From: Photobacterium ganghwense | Lineage (GTDB): Bacteria > Pseudomonadota > Gammaproteobacteria > Enterobacterales > Vibrionaceae | Length of the DNA: 64,000 nucleotides | Assembly: GCF_003025595.1 (NCBI RefSeq) | Contig: NZ_PYMI01000004.1 | Coordinates: 646,939-710,938, forward strand | Direction of reading: 5' to 3' | Shown: piece by piece, positions 7,814 through 16,747 of the stretch | Layout: each line of letters opens with the position of its first letter | Numbering within the stretch: the stretch's first letter is position 1 | Translations under genes and position numbers: made by a program | Notes under the pieces: generated by a model | Databases searched by the model: none | What the model saw: the letters and a program-made list of their open reading frames with translations, nothing else | What the model was told of the DNA's origin: nothing

Positions 7814-9592
7814 ATGCAATATGATTATCTAGTCATAGCCGGCTATTTTGCCCTGATGGTGGCGATTAGTTTGCTATTCAAAAAGATGGCCAGTAACAGT
7901 ACCAGTGATTACTTCCGGGGCGGAGGCAAGATGCTGTGGTGGATGGTAGGCGCAACCGCTTTCATGACCCAGTTTTCAGCCTGGACCTTCACCGGTGCGG
8001 CCGGTAAAGCCTTTAATGATGGCTTTGCTGTCCTGGCGGTATTTATCGGCAACATGGTGGCGTATGCGTTAGCTTACTTCTACTTTGCGCGTCGCTTCCG
8101 TCAAATGCGAGTAGATACCCCAACCGAAGGCGTCAAACGTCGTTTTGGTGGCGTAAACGAACAGTTCTTCACTTGGGTGATCATTCCTCTGAGCGTGATC
8201 AATGCCGGTGTGTGGCTGAACGGTCTGGGTGTATTTGCCTCTGCGGTATTTGATGCCGACATCGTAACGACCATTTGGATCACGGGTCTGGCTGTACTGG
8301 CTATCTCTCTGCTGAGTGGGGCATGGGGCGTGGTTGCTTCTGACTTCATCCAGACTCTGGTGGTCGCGGTTATTTCTGTCGCCTGTGCCGCCGTAGCACT
8401 GTACTTTGTGGGTGGCCCGAGCGAAATCATCGAGAACTTCCCTGGCGGCTTCATCATGGGTCCGGATATGAACTATCCGCTGCTGCTGGTTTGTACCTTT
8501 ATCTTCTTTGTAGTGAAACAGCTGCAAAGTATCAACAACATGCAGGAATCTTACCGCTTCCTGAATGCAAAAGATTCAAAGAATGCAAGCAAGGCCGCGT
8601 TGCTGGCACTGGGTATGATGATTGTTGGTGCCGTGATTTGGTTCATTCCACCTTGGGCTTCCGCCATTCTTTACCCTGATGCAGCAACGCAGTATTCAGC
8701 ACTGGGTGCGAAAGCGGGTGATGCGGTTTACCTGGTGTTCGCTCGCGAAACCATGCCTCTAGGGACTGTGGGTCTGCTGATGGCCGGTCTGTTCGCCGCT
8801 ACCATGTCTTCAATGGACTCTGCGCTGAACCGTAACTCAGGCATCTTTGTTCGCAGCTTCTACGCACCAATTATGCGCAAAGGCCAAGCAACCGATAAAG
8901 AGCAGCTACGTGTGGGCCAGATCGCGTGTCTGGTTAACGGTCTGCTGGTTATCTTCATGGCACAGTTCTTCAACTCACTGAAACACCTGAGCCTGTTTGA
9001 CCTGATGATGCAAGTAGCCACTCTGCTGCAGTCACCGATTCTGGTACCACTCTTCTTGGGTGTATTGATTCGCAAGACACCAAAATGGGCACCATGGGCA
9101 ACGGTTGTCTTCGGTATGCTGGTCTCTTGGTCTGTGGTTGAATTCTTCACCCCAGCGAACGTGGCAAGCTGGTTTGGTATCGATGAACTGACTCGTCGTG
9201 AAGCGGGTGAATTACGCACTATCATTACGATTGCTGCGCACCTGTTCCTGACAGCGGGTTTCTTCTGTCTGACCACACTGTTCTATAAAGAAGAGAAAGA
9301 CACCAACAAAGCTCAAGCAGATGAATTCTTCAAAGATCTAGACACTGAATGTGTTGCAGAAGAAGGCCAGGACATCGTTGACCGTATGCAACGCAACAAG
9401 CTTGGTGTGCTGGTGATGTATATGGCGGCTGGTTTGTCTCTGATGGTGCTGATTCCTAACCCACTGTGGGGTCGCCTGCTCTTCCTGGCCTGTGCTGCGG
9501 TTATCTTCGGTGTCGGTTACGCCCTGAAGAAAAGTGCCCGGCTAAACGAAGACGCTACTTCACCGGCAACCATCACCACAACCGTTCAATAA
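7814..9592 (+). CDS. Sodium:solute symporter (SSS family) linked to oligogalacturonate lyase
   Basis: 592 residues with about 14 hydrophobic segments and the signature GATAFMTQFSAWTFTGAAGK near residue 50, shared with the symporter at 2315-4072. The start is ATG at 7814 with GAGG seven bases upstream. It is the first gene of an operon with ogl, 63 bp away, and has KdgR-like and CRP-like sites upstream. It most likely imports the digalacturonate products of PelX for cytoplasmic cleavage by Ogl. The substrate is inferred from this context; there are no TogMNAB ABC genes in the window. Confidence 0.88.
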   Translation: MQYDYLVIAGYFALMVAISLLFKKMASNSTSDYFRGGGKMLWWMVGATAFMTQFSAWTFTGAAGKAFNDGFAVLAVFIGNMVAYALAYFYFARRFRQMRVDTPTEGVKRRFGGVNEQFFTWVIIPLSVINAGVWLNGLGVFASAVFDADIVTTIWITGLAVLAISLLSGAWGVVASDFIQTLVVAVISVACAAVALYFVGGPSEIIENFPGGFIMGPDMNYPLLLVCTFIFFVVKQLQSINNMQESYRFLNAKDSKNASKAALLALGMMIVGAVIWFIPPWASAILYPDAATQYSALGAKAGDAVYLVFARETMPLGTVGLLMAGLFAATMSSMDSALNRNSGIFVRSFYAPIMRKGQATDKEQLRVGQIACLVNGLLVIFMAQFFNSLKHLSLFDLMMQVATLLQSPILVPLFLGVLIRKTPKWAPWATVVFGMLVSWSVVEFFTPANVASWFGIDELTRREAGELRTIITIAAHLFLTAGFFCLTTLFYKEEKDTNKAQADEFFKDLDTECVAEEGQDIVDRMQRNKLGVLVMYMAAGLSLMVLIPNPLWGRLLFLACAAVIFGVGYALKKSARLNEDATSPATITTTVQ

Positions 9593-9612
9593 TTCAGACA
9601 TACGCAACATCA

Positions 9613-9636
9613 GGCTGCTGACTTCTGTCAGCAGCC
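9613..9636 (+). repeat. Intercistronic perfect hairpin
   Basis: GGCTGCTGAC pairs perfectly with GTCAGCAGCC across a TTCT tetraloop, just before the ogl ribosome site (CAGGAG). No T-run follows, so it more likely protects the upstream mRNA or modulates ogl expression than terminates transcription. Confidence 0.6.
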
Positions 9637-9655
9637 GTTCACAGGAGATTTTACT

Positions 9656-10822
9656 ATGGCCAAAGGTGACATCATTTCACTGGCGTTCGAATCATTCATT
9701 GACGACGACACTCAAGTGAAGGTAACCCGCCTGACCCCTACCGACATCACTTGCCACCGCAATTACTTCTACCAGAAGTGCTTCACCAAGGACGGTAAAA
9801 AGCTCTTGTTTGCCGGCGATTTTGACGGCAACCGCAACTACTACCTGCTGGACTTAGAGGCCCAACAAGCGACTCAGCTGACCGAAGGGAAAGGCGACAA
9901 CACATTCGGCGGCTTTATTTCGGATGATGACCAAACGTTCTTCTACGTCAAAAATGAGCTGAACCTGATGAAGGTCGACCTGACGACGCTGGAAGAAACC
10001 ATTATTTACACCGTGGATGATGAGTGGAAAGGCTACGGCACCTGGGTAGCTAATTCAGAGTGTACTAAGCTGGTCGGGATCGAAATCCTGAAAAGCTGCT
10101 GGAAACCACTGACCGACTGGCAGAAATTTCACGATTTCTACCACACCAATCCAACCTGCCGTCTGATCAAGGTCGACATTGAAACCGGCGAGCTGGAGGT
10201 AGTACACCAGGATGATGCCTGGCTGGGTCACCCTATCTACCGCCCGTTTGATGATTCCACAGTTGGTTTCTGCCACGAAGGGCCGCACGATCTGGTGGAT
10301 GCACGGATGTGGCTGGTCAACGAAGACGGCAGTAACGTACGCAAAATCAAAGAGCACGAAGAGGGCGAATCATGCACGCATGAGTTCTGGATTCCGGACG
10401 GCAGCGCCATGGCCTACGTATCTTATTTCAAAGGCCAGACCGAACGTGTGATTTACAAGGCCAACCCGGATACGCTGGAAAACGAAGAAGTGATGGTGAT
10501 GCCACCTTGTTCTCACCTGATGAGCAACTTTGACGGCTCACTGATGGTCGGTGACGGCTGCGATGCGCCGGTTGATGTGGCCGACGGTGACAGTTACGAC
10601 ATCGAAAATGATCCGTTCCTGTACATCCTGAACACCAAGAAAAAGACCTTTGCTAAACTGGCAAAACATAACTCTTCTTGGGAAGTACTGGATGGCGACC
10701 GTCAAATCACGCATCCACACCCATCATTTACCCCGGATGACAACGGCGTACTGTTCACCAGTGATTTTGAAGGTGTCCCGGCGGTGTATATTGCCGAGGT
10801 TCCTGAGGAGTTTAAACACTAA
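9656..10822 (+). CDS. ogl: Oligogalacturonate lyase, PL22 family
   Basis: 388 residues, the same length as Yersinia PL22A. The protein has seven-bladed propeller repeats and no signal peptide, as expected for a cytoplasmic enzyme. The Mn-binding residues align at identical positions: His287 (PPCSHL), Gln350, His353 and His355 (RQITHPHPSF). It cleaves unsaturated and saturated digalacturonate to 5-keto-4-deoxyuronate and galacturonate. A strong AGGAG ribosome site precedes the ATG. It is second in the symporter-ogl operon. The downstream enzymes (KduI/KdgF, KduD, KdgK, KdgA) are not in this window. Confidence 0.95.
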   Translation: MAKGDIISLAFESFIDDDTQVKVTRLTPTDITCHRNYFYQKCFTKDGKKLLFAGDFDGNRNYYLLDLEAQQATQLTEGKGDNTFGGFISDDDQTFFYVKNELNLMKVDLTTLEETIIYTVDDEWKGYGTWVANSECTKLVGIEILKSCWKPLTDWQKFHDFYHTNPTCRLIKVDIETGELEVVHQDDAWLGHPIYRPFDDSTVGFCHEGPHDLVDARMWLVNEDGSNVRKIKEHEEGESCTHEFWIPDGSAMAYVSYFKGQTERVIYKANPDTLENEEVMVMPPCSHLMSNFDGSLMVGDGCDAPVDVADGDSYDIENDPFLYILNTKKKTFAKLAKHNSSWEVLDGDRQITHPHPSFTPDDNGVLFTSDFEGVPAVYIAEVPEEFKH

Positions 10823-10893
10823 GACCGCACTTCCCCTTTACGCCTCTCCCTCTGGAGGCGTGGCGGTCAGCCTGTTTTCTGTTCCCGAAAAAC

Positions 10894-10921
10894 AAAGCCT
10901 TTGCACTGCAAAGGCTTTTTT
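10894..10921. terminator. Terminator between ogl and the convergent tna operon
   Basis: AAAGCCTTTGC and its complement form an 11-bp stem with a tiny loop, flanked by A-rich and T-rich ends. It can therefore serve ogl and possibly the leftward tnaB transcript. Confidence 0.8.
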
Positions 10922-11001
10922 CATTTTCAGTGCCGCCACCTTGGCTCGCGCCGAATCAGGCCCAATCGCGATGAAAAGTCATCAACCGTGCTTCAGCGAC
11001 C

Positions 11002-12258
11002 TCAGCCCCTGAATGCAGGCAGCCATCCGAACATCGACAAGAAATGGAACAGTGCAGTGATAATGCCAAAGCCCATCACCAAAGCAATCATACCCTGTCC
11101 ACCCGGCGCCCGGAATCCCGATGGCACGGCAACGCCAGTGACTGGCATTTCCCCCACGGCCACCCCGCAAGCTTCCGCTTCACGGCATTTTTTCACCAGT
11201 AAAGCCGGAACAATGCAGGTCCAGACCGTTGCCGCCGCCCCGGCATACCCTATCGCAACGACAAAACCGAACGGAAACAACAGAGACATCACCAGCGGTG
11301 GCAGAAATGTCACGCCCCAGGTTTTTACGCGACCCATTCGGGTGTCTTCAAAATTGAAAAAGTCGGCCAGAAAATCAAAGACCCCCAACCCTACGCCAAT
11401 AAACGAAGACAGAATTGCAGCCATAGAGAAGGTATTTATGGCACGGGAAACATTGTCCGATTCAATCACAGATCCCAACGCCGACAGCAGTACATCTACG
11501 TTGCCTCCCTGCTCGATCACCGGACCAAATTCACTGCGTGGCAAGTTGCCAAAAATGCTGAACAACCAAAGGAAATACAAGCCAAGCGCAATCAGAGTGC
11601 CACCCAGAATGGCATTTTTCGCTTTACGTTCATCACCGTAATAGGCACGCATGGAAGAGACTGAATGATGGTAGCCAAATGAGGTAAGTGCCACCGGTAA
11701 CATGGCCATGGCATACGGGGCGTACTGGGTTTCCGCACCAACGGAATCAAACAGCACAGTCAGATCAACCTTCAGGGCCAGACCTGACACGCCAAACACA
11801 AAACTCAGTACCATAAACATAATCAACAGCACAGAAATTCGGTCAACGGCCCGGGTCGAGTGCCAAACGAAAGCGGAAAACACCAGCACAAACAAGATTG
11901 AGGCCAGTTGGCTGCTGATCCCAAGCATGTCTTTGAGAATCAAGCCCGATGACGTAATGTAGGCATACAACAAAATCCCGCCGACAAAATACACCATCAG
12001 GTTATTAAACAGATTAACTCTGTCTCCCAAAATATCTTTCGTAACCGTATTAAATGATACTTTCAGATCATAGCGTTGAAAGGCTTCCAGCAGCATCCAG
12101 CCAGAAATGGTCATGACCAACATGGTAAGGGTAATCGCGAACACGGACCACAAGGTCCAGGCACCGGCGCCAGCACTTGGCAGCCCCAGCATACCTGCGC
12201 CGACACAAACACTGGCGATAATGCAGGATCCCCCCAGTATAGACGGACTCTTATTCAT
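11002..12258 (-). CDS. tnaB: Aromatic amino acid permease, TnaB-type (HAAAP family)
   Basis: 418 residues with about 11 membrane segments. It has the family blocks GAGMLGLPSAGAGAW, SFNTVTKDILGD and a loop GNLPRSEFGPVIEQGGNVD that closely resembles E. coli TnaB. It lies 127 bp downstream of tnaA on the same strand, so the likely substrate is tryptophan imported for indole production. A terminator-like hairpin separates it from tnaA and may lower its expression relative to the enzyme. A TyrP or Mtr-type specificity cannot be excluded from sequence. Confidence 0.9.
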   Translation of the reverse strand: MNKSPSILGGSCIIASVCVGAGMLGLPSAGAGAWTLWSVFAITLTMLVMTISGWMLLEAFQRYDLKVSFNTVTKDILGDRVNLFNNLMVYFVGGILLYAYITSSGLILKDMLGISSQLASILFVLVFSAFVWHSTRAVDRISVLLIMFMVLSFVFGVSGLALKVDLTVLFDSVGAETQYAPYAMAMLPVALTSFGYHHSVSSMRAYYGDERKAKNAILGGTLIALGLYFLWLFSIFGNLPRSEFGPVIEQGGNVDVLLSALGSVIESDNVSRAINTFSMAAILSSFIGVGLGVFDFLADFFNFEDTRMGRVKTWGVTFLPPLVMSLLFPFGFVVAIGYAGAAATVWTCIVPALLVKKCREAEACGVAVGEMPVTGVAVPSGFRAPGGQGMIALVMGFGIITALFHFLSMFGWLPAFRG

Positions 12259-12337
12259 CTTATTGTCACTCTTAAATTACACGTTATGGATAACCGACAC
12301 TGGTCGGCATTTATTGTTATTAGATTAAAAACAGAGA

Positions 12338-12374
12338 TAAAAAAGAGCGCGATCCCACCGGGATACGCGCTCTT
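12338..12374 (-). terminator. Terminator-like hairpin between tnaA and tnaB
   Basis: Read leftward, AAGAGCGCG and CGCGCTCTT pair, with an adjacent ATCCC/GGGAT helix and one bulged base, followed by six T. It would partially end the tnaA message before tnaB. Confidence 0.75.
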
Positions 12375-12385
12375 GTATGGACCAG

Positions 12386-13852
12386 TTAAACTTCTTCAAG
12401 CTCTCTGGCTGGAACCTGCTGGCTGACACCCACCGGCTCGACTTCTTTCAGCCGCGCGGTAAAGTGACGCAGTACCGGCGGTTCATATGTAAATTCCAGC
12501 CCTTTCACATTCGCGGCATTGGCTTTGACCTTTTCAAACGCTTCAATGATGAAATCCATGTGCGTTTGCGTGTAAGTGGCACGAGGAATAGTCAAACGTA
12601 ACAGTTCGGCCGGGCACGGTAACTGCTTGCCGGTCGCCGGATCACGCCCTTGCAGCATTGAACCGATTTCAACCGCACGAATCCCCGCAACTGTATACAG
12701 TTCACACGCCAGTGCATGAGCTGGGAACTGCTCAGCCGGAATATGCGGCAGCAACTTACCGGCATCCACAAATGCCGCATGGCCACCTGCCTGTTGGCAT
12801 ACGACACCAATGGCTTCCAGGCCATCCACCAGATACTGCACCTGACCAATACGATATTCCAGCCAGTCCTGACGCATCGCATCATGCAGCCCTACAGCTA
12901 AGCGCTCCATCGCTCCGCCTTCCAAACCGCCGTATGTCGGGAAGCCTTCTTGCACAACACAAAGGGTGCGGCATTCGTTGTACACATCCAGCATGGATTC
13001 ATCTTTAAAACACAGCAGGCCGCCCATCGGTACCATGGCATCCTTCTTCGCCGACATCGCCAAACCGTCTGCATACTTGTAGCTTTCCAGGGTGATCGCT
13101 TCGATGCTCCAATCCTGATAGCCCGGCTCACGCTGCTGGATAAAATATGCATTCTCAGCAAAACGGGCAGAATCCATAATGACCGGAATATCGTATTTGC
13201 GAGCGATTTCGTACACGCCTTTCAGGTTGGCAATCGACACCGGTTGCCCCCCTGCAGAGTTACAGGTGATGGTGCTGACAATGTAAGGAACATTGTCTGC
13301 GCCTGCTTCCAGAATGGCCGCTTCCAGTTTCTCCAGATCAAAATTCCCTTTGAAATCTGCATTAACACCCGTATCAAAAGCTTCTTTGATGTAGACGTTT
13401 TTGGCAACACAGCAGTTAACCTGAGTATGCCCTTGGGTGGTATCGAAGAAGTAGTTCGACAGAGCAACCATTTTGGTGCGATCCAACCCTTTTTCTTTCT
13501 CACGTTTTTTTATCAGGACCGGGATATAAATCTGCTCAGCACCTCGTCCCTGGTGTGTAGGAATGGTCAGGTCATAACCGAAGATTTCCTTCACAGCATT
13601 AGCCAACGCATAATAGCTACGGCTACCACTGTAAGCCTCATCACCACGCAACATCGCCGCTTGCATATTTTGAGTGACGGAGCCAGTGCCACTGTCGGTC
13701 AACAGGTCAATAAATACATCTTCACTGTCCAGAAGGAACGGGTTCATACCGGCTTTTAATATAGCCTGATCACGATATTCACGTGTAGTACGCTTTACTG
13801 GTTCAACAACACGAATGCGAAATGGTTCAGGAAGATGTTTAAAGTTTTCCAT
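12386..13852 (-). CDS. tnaA: Tryptophanase
   Basis: 488 residues, close to E. coli TnaA (471) with a short C-terminal extension, and co-linear with it from [15 protein letters not shown] to [17 protein letters not shown]. The PLP lysine lies in [14 protein letters not shown] (about residue 270) and the indole-specific Asp in [10 protein letters not shown] (about 137); the substrate pocket has VEIGS, not the MERG of tyrosine phenol-lyase. It converts tryptophan to indole, pyruvate and ammonia, and also degrades Cys and Ser. A ribosome site AGGAAAAC precedes the ATG. It follows the tnaC leader by 345 bp. Confidence 0.97.
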   Translation of the reverse strand: MENFKHLPEPFRIRVVEPVKRTTREYRDQAILKAGMNPFLLDSEDVFIDLLTDSGTGSVTQNMQAAMLRGDEAYSGSRSYYALANAVKEIFGYDLTIPTHQGRGAEQIYIPVLIKKREKEKGLDRTKMVALSNYFFDTTQGHTQVNCCVAKNVYIKEAFDTGVNADFKGNFDLEKLEAAILEAGADNVPYIVSTITCNSAGGQPVSIANLKGVYEIARKYDIPVIMDSARFAENAYFIQQREPGYQDWSIEAITLESYKYADGLAMSAKKDAMVPMGGLLCFKDESMLDVYNECRTLCVVQEGFPTYGGLEGGAMERLAVGLHDAMRQDWLEYRIGQVQYLVDGLEAIGVVCQQAGGHAAFVDAGKLLPHIPAEQFPAHALACELYTVAGIRAVEIGSMLQGRDPATGKQLPCPAELLRLTIPRATYTQTHMDFIIEAFEKVKANAANVKGLEFTYEPPVLRHFTARLKEVEPVGVSQQVPARELEEV

Positions 13853-14197
13853 GATGTTTTCCTATTTTAAATATACAGTGACCCTGTACTGAAAAATAAA
13901 TAATCAGCACTGAGAAAATTTTCAATAAAATCTTAGGGTGATTACGAAAATAGATAGCGTAATACCCAATAGATGATTTGGTATGATTTCTGTTTATTTA
14001 ATATCGGATGTAAAGTTTTCAAAAAAATACATACTGATGCATATATTCATATTAGAAATGAACATCAGGCGCATCAGCCTCAATGCTGAAGCCTATAAAA
14101 ACAGACACAACAATGAGTTACACAAAAGCCAAAGGCACTTTGACTTTACAACAGATATAGAACAAACAATCGCGTACAGGCCGTACGCTAAAGAGGC
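13853..14197 (-). promoter_or_regulatory. tna operon leader between tnaC and tnaA
   Basis: 345 bp of transcribed spacer. In E. coli the equivalent spacer holds rut/boxA sites and Rho-dependent pause sites used when TnaC is released. Here an inverted repeat GCGTAC/GTACGC at 14172-14188 sits 10 bp after the tnaC stop. No intrinsic terminator is seen, which fits a Rho-dependent mechanism. A plus-strand open frame crossing this region is regarded as antisense noise. Confidence 0.6.
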
Positions 14198-14272
14198 TTA
14201 TTTAGCAGGAAAGAAGAAGGCAATTTTATGATCGAGGGTAAACCAGTCACTCAGTATCATTAATGTATCCAT
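14198..14272 (-). CDS. tnaC: TnaC tryptophan-sensing leader peptide
   Basis: 24 codons with an AGGTG ribosome site about five bases before ATG at 14272. The C-terminal part WFTLDHKIAFFFPAK has Trp10, Asp14 and Pro22, exactly the +4 and +8 spacing of the critical Trp12, Asp16 and Pro24 of E. coli TnaC, and it resembles the Proteus form (WFNIDSELAFFFPKK). Tryptophan bound to the translating ribosome should block release and prevent Rho termination, inducing tnaA. Unlike E. coli, where Pro24 is the last residue, two residues follow the Pro here. Confidence 0.92.
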   Translation of the reverse strand: MDTLMILSDWFTLDHKIAFFFPAK

Positions 14273-14282
14273 AACAACACCT

Positions 14283-14305
14283 ATTTGAAATAAATGATTT
14301 CAAAT
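14283..14305. repeat. Perfect inverted repeat just upstream of tnaC
   Basis: ATTTGAAAT at 14283-14291 and ATTTCAAAT at 14297-14305 form a perfect 9-bp dyad around AAATG, immediately upstream of the tnaC ribosome site. It could be an operator or an mRNA hairpin; it is not a typical CRP or TyrR box. Confidence 0.5.
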
Positions 14306-14702
14306 GAAAGAGAATCCAATTTTCTTATCAACCATTATGTACAAAATTATTAAAACGTCTTTACCAGTGTTATTAAATTGAGATATTGATAACAAAAAAT
14401 CGGCAAAACGAATATTTATAAAATTTATCGCTGACAAAAACACTATCGGTTAGTTTCACGACTTTCCGATAATAAATAATGTTCACTATAAGCATGGAGT
14501 TATCACCACCCTGTGCCTATCACAGCGCGATCAACCGCTGGCTATTAACCACACCTCTTTAGGCACAAGCACAAGCAATAGGCAAAGAGCCACAGTTAAG
14601 AAGATAGAGATAAATAGATGTATAACAAGAGAGATACAAAAAGAGGAACCGCCAGGCTCATGGCTACCTGAACTGAAATACCTGCACCAACGTCGCCCAG
14701 CA
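14306..14702. other. AT-rich promoter region upstream of the tna operon
   Basis: About 400 bp between tnaC and the YgjV-like gene, both read leftward. It should hold the tna promoter and activator sites. No CRP site of good quality was found by eye and no gene is evident. Confidence 0.45.
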
Positions 14703-15206
14703 CTAAGCAACAGCAGGTTTGCGCAGATAATACCGATAGTAACCTAGCAGGTTACTGCTGATAAAGAGGACTTCCATCACCACAGCTGTCGGTGAGCCAA
14801 CTAAATAGTTATGTAGTAACCAAAAGCTGGTGCCAACAATCATCAACTCTCGCAGGCGTTTATCATCTTGACTAAAAGCCGCCACGGTCTGAAACACCGA
14901 ACCCAGGCAGCTAACCACGCTGGTGATTCCGGAAAAAGTGAAGCCAGTTGCAAGCACTGACGCCAGACAGAATAAATATTTTAGTCCGGAGGAGGTGGTG
15001 AAAATGCTGACCAAATAGCGAACCGTTGCAATCCCCATCAGGCAAGCGGCTGTCCATTGCTCAAGTAACACAAAATGGCTGGAAATCAAAACGCCGGCAC
15101 AGAACAGGCACGCAACAATATGCTTTCTCTGCTTGAACTGAAATGACATCAGGTCAAAGACAATCGCAACCGCCACCAGAATCTGAGAAATAAGGAATAG
15201 CGACAC
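14703..15206 (-). CDS. YgjV-family inner membrane protein
   Basis: 167 residues with five to six hydrophobic segments and the typical pattern of the YgjV family: a short MSFQFKQRK motif after the first helix and a C-terminal FISSNLLGYYRYYLRK. The start is GTG at 15206, supported by AGGAGG six bases upstream. The function of the family is not established. It appears to stand alone between the tna region and the gene at 15374. Confidence 0.75.
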   Translation of the reverse strand: MSLFLISQILVAVAIVFDLMSFQFKQRKHIVACLFCAGVLISSHFVLLEQWTAACLMGIATVRYLVSIFTTSSGLKYLFCLASVLATGFTFSGITSVVSCLGSVFQTVAAFSQDDKRLRELMIVGTSFWLLHNYLVGSPTAVVMEVLFISSNLLGYYRYYLRKPAVA

Positions 15207-15373
15207 ACAGCCTCCTGCGACAGTTTCCCCGCGGGAAATGCCGCGTTACGTTGGATAGACACTCACAAAGGCGCTACCGTATCTCATAACTTACGGTAAA
15301 TGAAACCACTGACAGCATTATTTTGCGTGTCACCGATCACGAAACGGCAAGTACCGCCTTTATGCCCTGTTAT

Positions 15374-15841
15374 TCAGCACACGACATAGTGGTCGATCAG
15401 GCATTCGATCGTGTTTTTGACAAAGGCGTACATCTCTGGAGAACGAGACTGGCTTGGCCCTGCCACGTTCAGCACCTTCACGTCATGACGAAGCGTAAAG
15501 GAGTGGAGTACCTTAGCCGCAGTGGCGGCCGAGACCAACGACGTATCGATTAGCTTGTATGGCGTTTTGCTTTTTATACACAGATACAAGGTTAACTCAC
15601 TGCCACCGAGGACATCCGAGTCGTAGAAAATCACCGTTGCATCAGAATGTTGAATATTGGCTTTGGTTCGTTGCCGATAGCCCCCATCCACTTCGATCAA
15701 TGGATAGACCGTAGGATCCAAATTGATCTGTGGCTCACGCCCCTGGGGGCAAAAACCGCCAACCGGAAACTGTTTGCCGATGGCCGCATCCAAAGCTCCG
15801 ATATCAGCCCCCGACTGGCCACCACTTATTATTTTCTTCAT
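15374..15841 (-). CDS. YpsA-SLOG / putative molybdenum-carrier-like protein
   Basis: 155 residues starting MKKIISGGQSGADIGALDAA, the glycine-rich nucleotide-binding start of the SLOG/LOG Rossmann-like superfamily annotated as putative molybdenum carrier. Further conserved-looking points are GGFCPQGREP and VIFYDSD. The ribosome site is GAGGT. The Mo-binding name comes from distant similarity to Volvox MoCo carrier protein, so a nucleotide or ADP-ribose related ligand is equally possible. No molybdenum genes adjoin it. Confidence 0.75.
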   Translation of the reverse strand: MKKIISGGQSGADIGALDAAIGKQFPVGGFCPQGREPQINLDPTVYPLIEVDGGYRQRTKANIQHSDATVIFYDSDVLGGSELTLYLCIKSKTPYKLIDTSLVSAATAAKVLHSFTLRHDVKVLNVAGPSQSRSPEMYAFVKNTIECLIDHYVVC

Positions 15842-16747
15842 TCACTACCTCGCAATGCAATCCATCCCTTGCACGGCTACCCTATACGGTGCTTCAGCAC
15901 AAACACTGATGCGGTTAGCCGTCCACACTCAATACAGAATCAGATGCAAACTCAGTTAGAGCATCAAAGCAGAACAACAGGAACCCGCATCGCCCATCCC
16001 TCATTTTTGAAAGTCTTGGTGTCACACCAACTTTCTCCAGTACCACATCCTCATTAAGAAGAGCGTTAAAGAGGATATGTCGGCCAGAATATGCAACCGA
16101 ATTAGATAAATCTTATCCGAATAACACAACCAGACTGCCCGTCCGCAACAAAAAGCCATCCTTTTAAGAGCCAGATATTCTCTTTTTAACAAGTACAGAT
16201 TACTGGACAAAACTGTAAATCAATTAGGTAGTTAAACAAAACCACGCTTTTATCACATCTAAATACCAGATACGCAACCGGCTCTTTGCCTCGCATTACC
16301 CACCTGATAGACAGCGATTAAACATGGTTTATTAGCATCACCGCAAAATGAATAAATATTGAATAACATCACAGATCTCGTGTTTAGAAAAACTAAATAC
16401 AGAATCAAGAAAAACTAAAATAAAACAACCAAACCACTGATTTATATGAACTTATATATAAAATAACCACAAAAATAACAATGATAATTTAGTGAAAGTA
16501 AAAAAAGGCGATATTGATATACTTAAAAAAATGCATTTTCAAGCGATTTTATAACTCTTTGGTAACCATCAGCCATCGATCACAGATAGCTCACCATATG
16601 CTGCCTTTTTACTAACAAGTATGATACTTGTTTCCCCGTTGTTTTAATTCTGTTTAAAACCTTAACAACTCTGAAACCCTAGAAACTACAAATAAGAATA
16701 AACACTGAGATTGGTTGATTAACGACCAACGAGGAGACAAGAAGGTC
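15842..16747. other. Intergenic region of about 900 bp
   Basis: The first 300 bp have ordinary composition, then the sequence becomes strongly AT-rich. Small frames here lack ribosome sites and plausible composition. It probably contains the promoter of the downstream transporter gene. Confidence 0.4.

Noticed and set aside
12950..13759. 269-codon frame on the plus strand inside tnaA
   Set aside because: Shadow of the strongly biased tnaA coding sequence; tnaA itself is unmistakable.
13983..14231. 82-codon plus-strand frame upstream of tnaA
   Set aside because: It runs antisense through the tna leader and the tnaC 3' end, lacks a ribosome site and has AT-driven composition.
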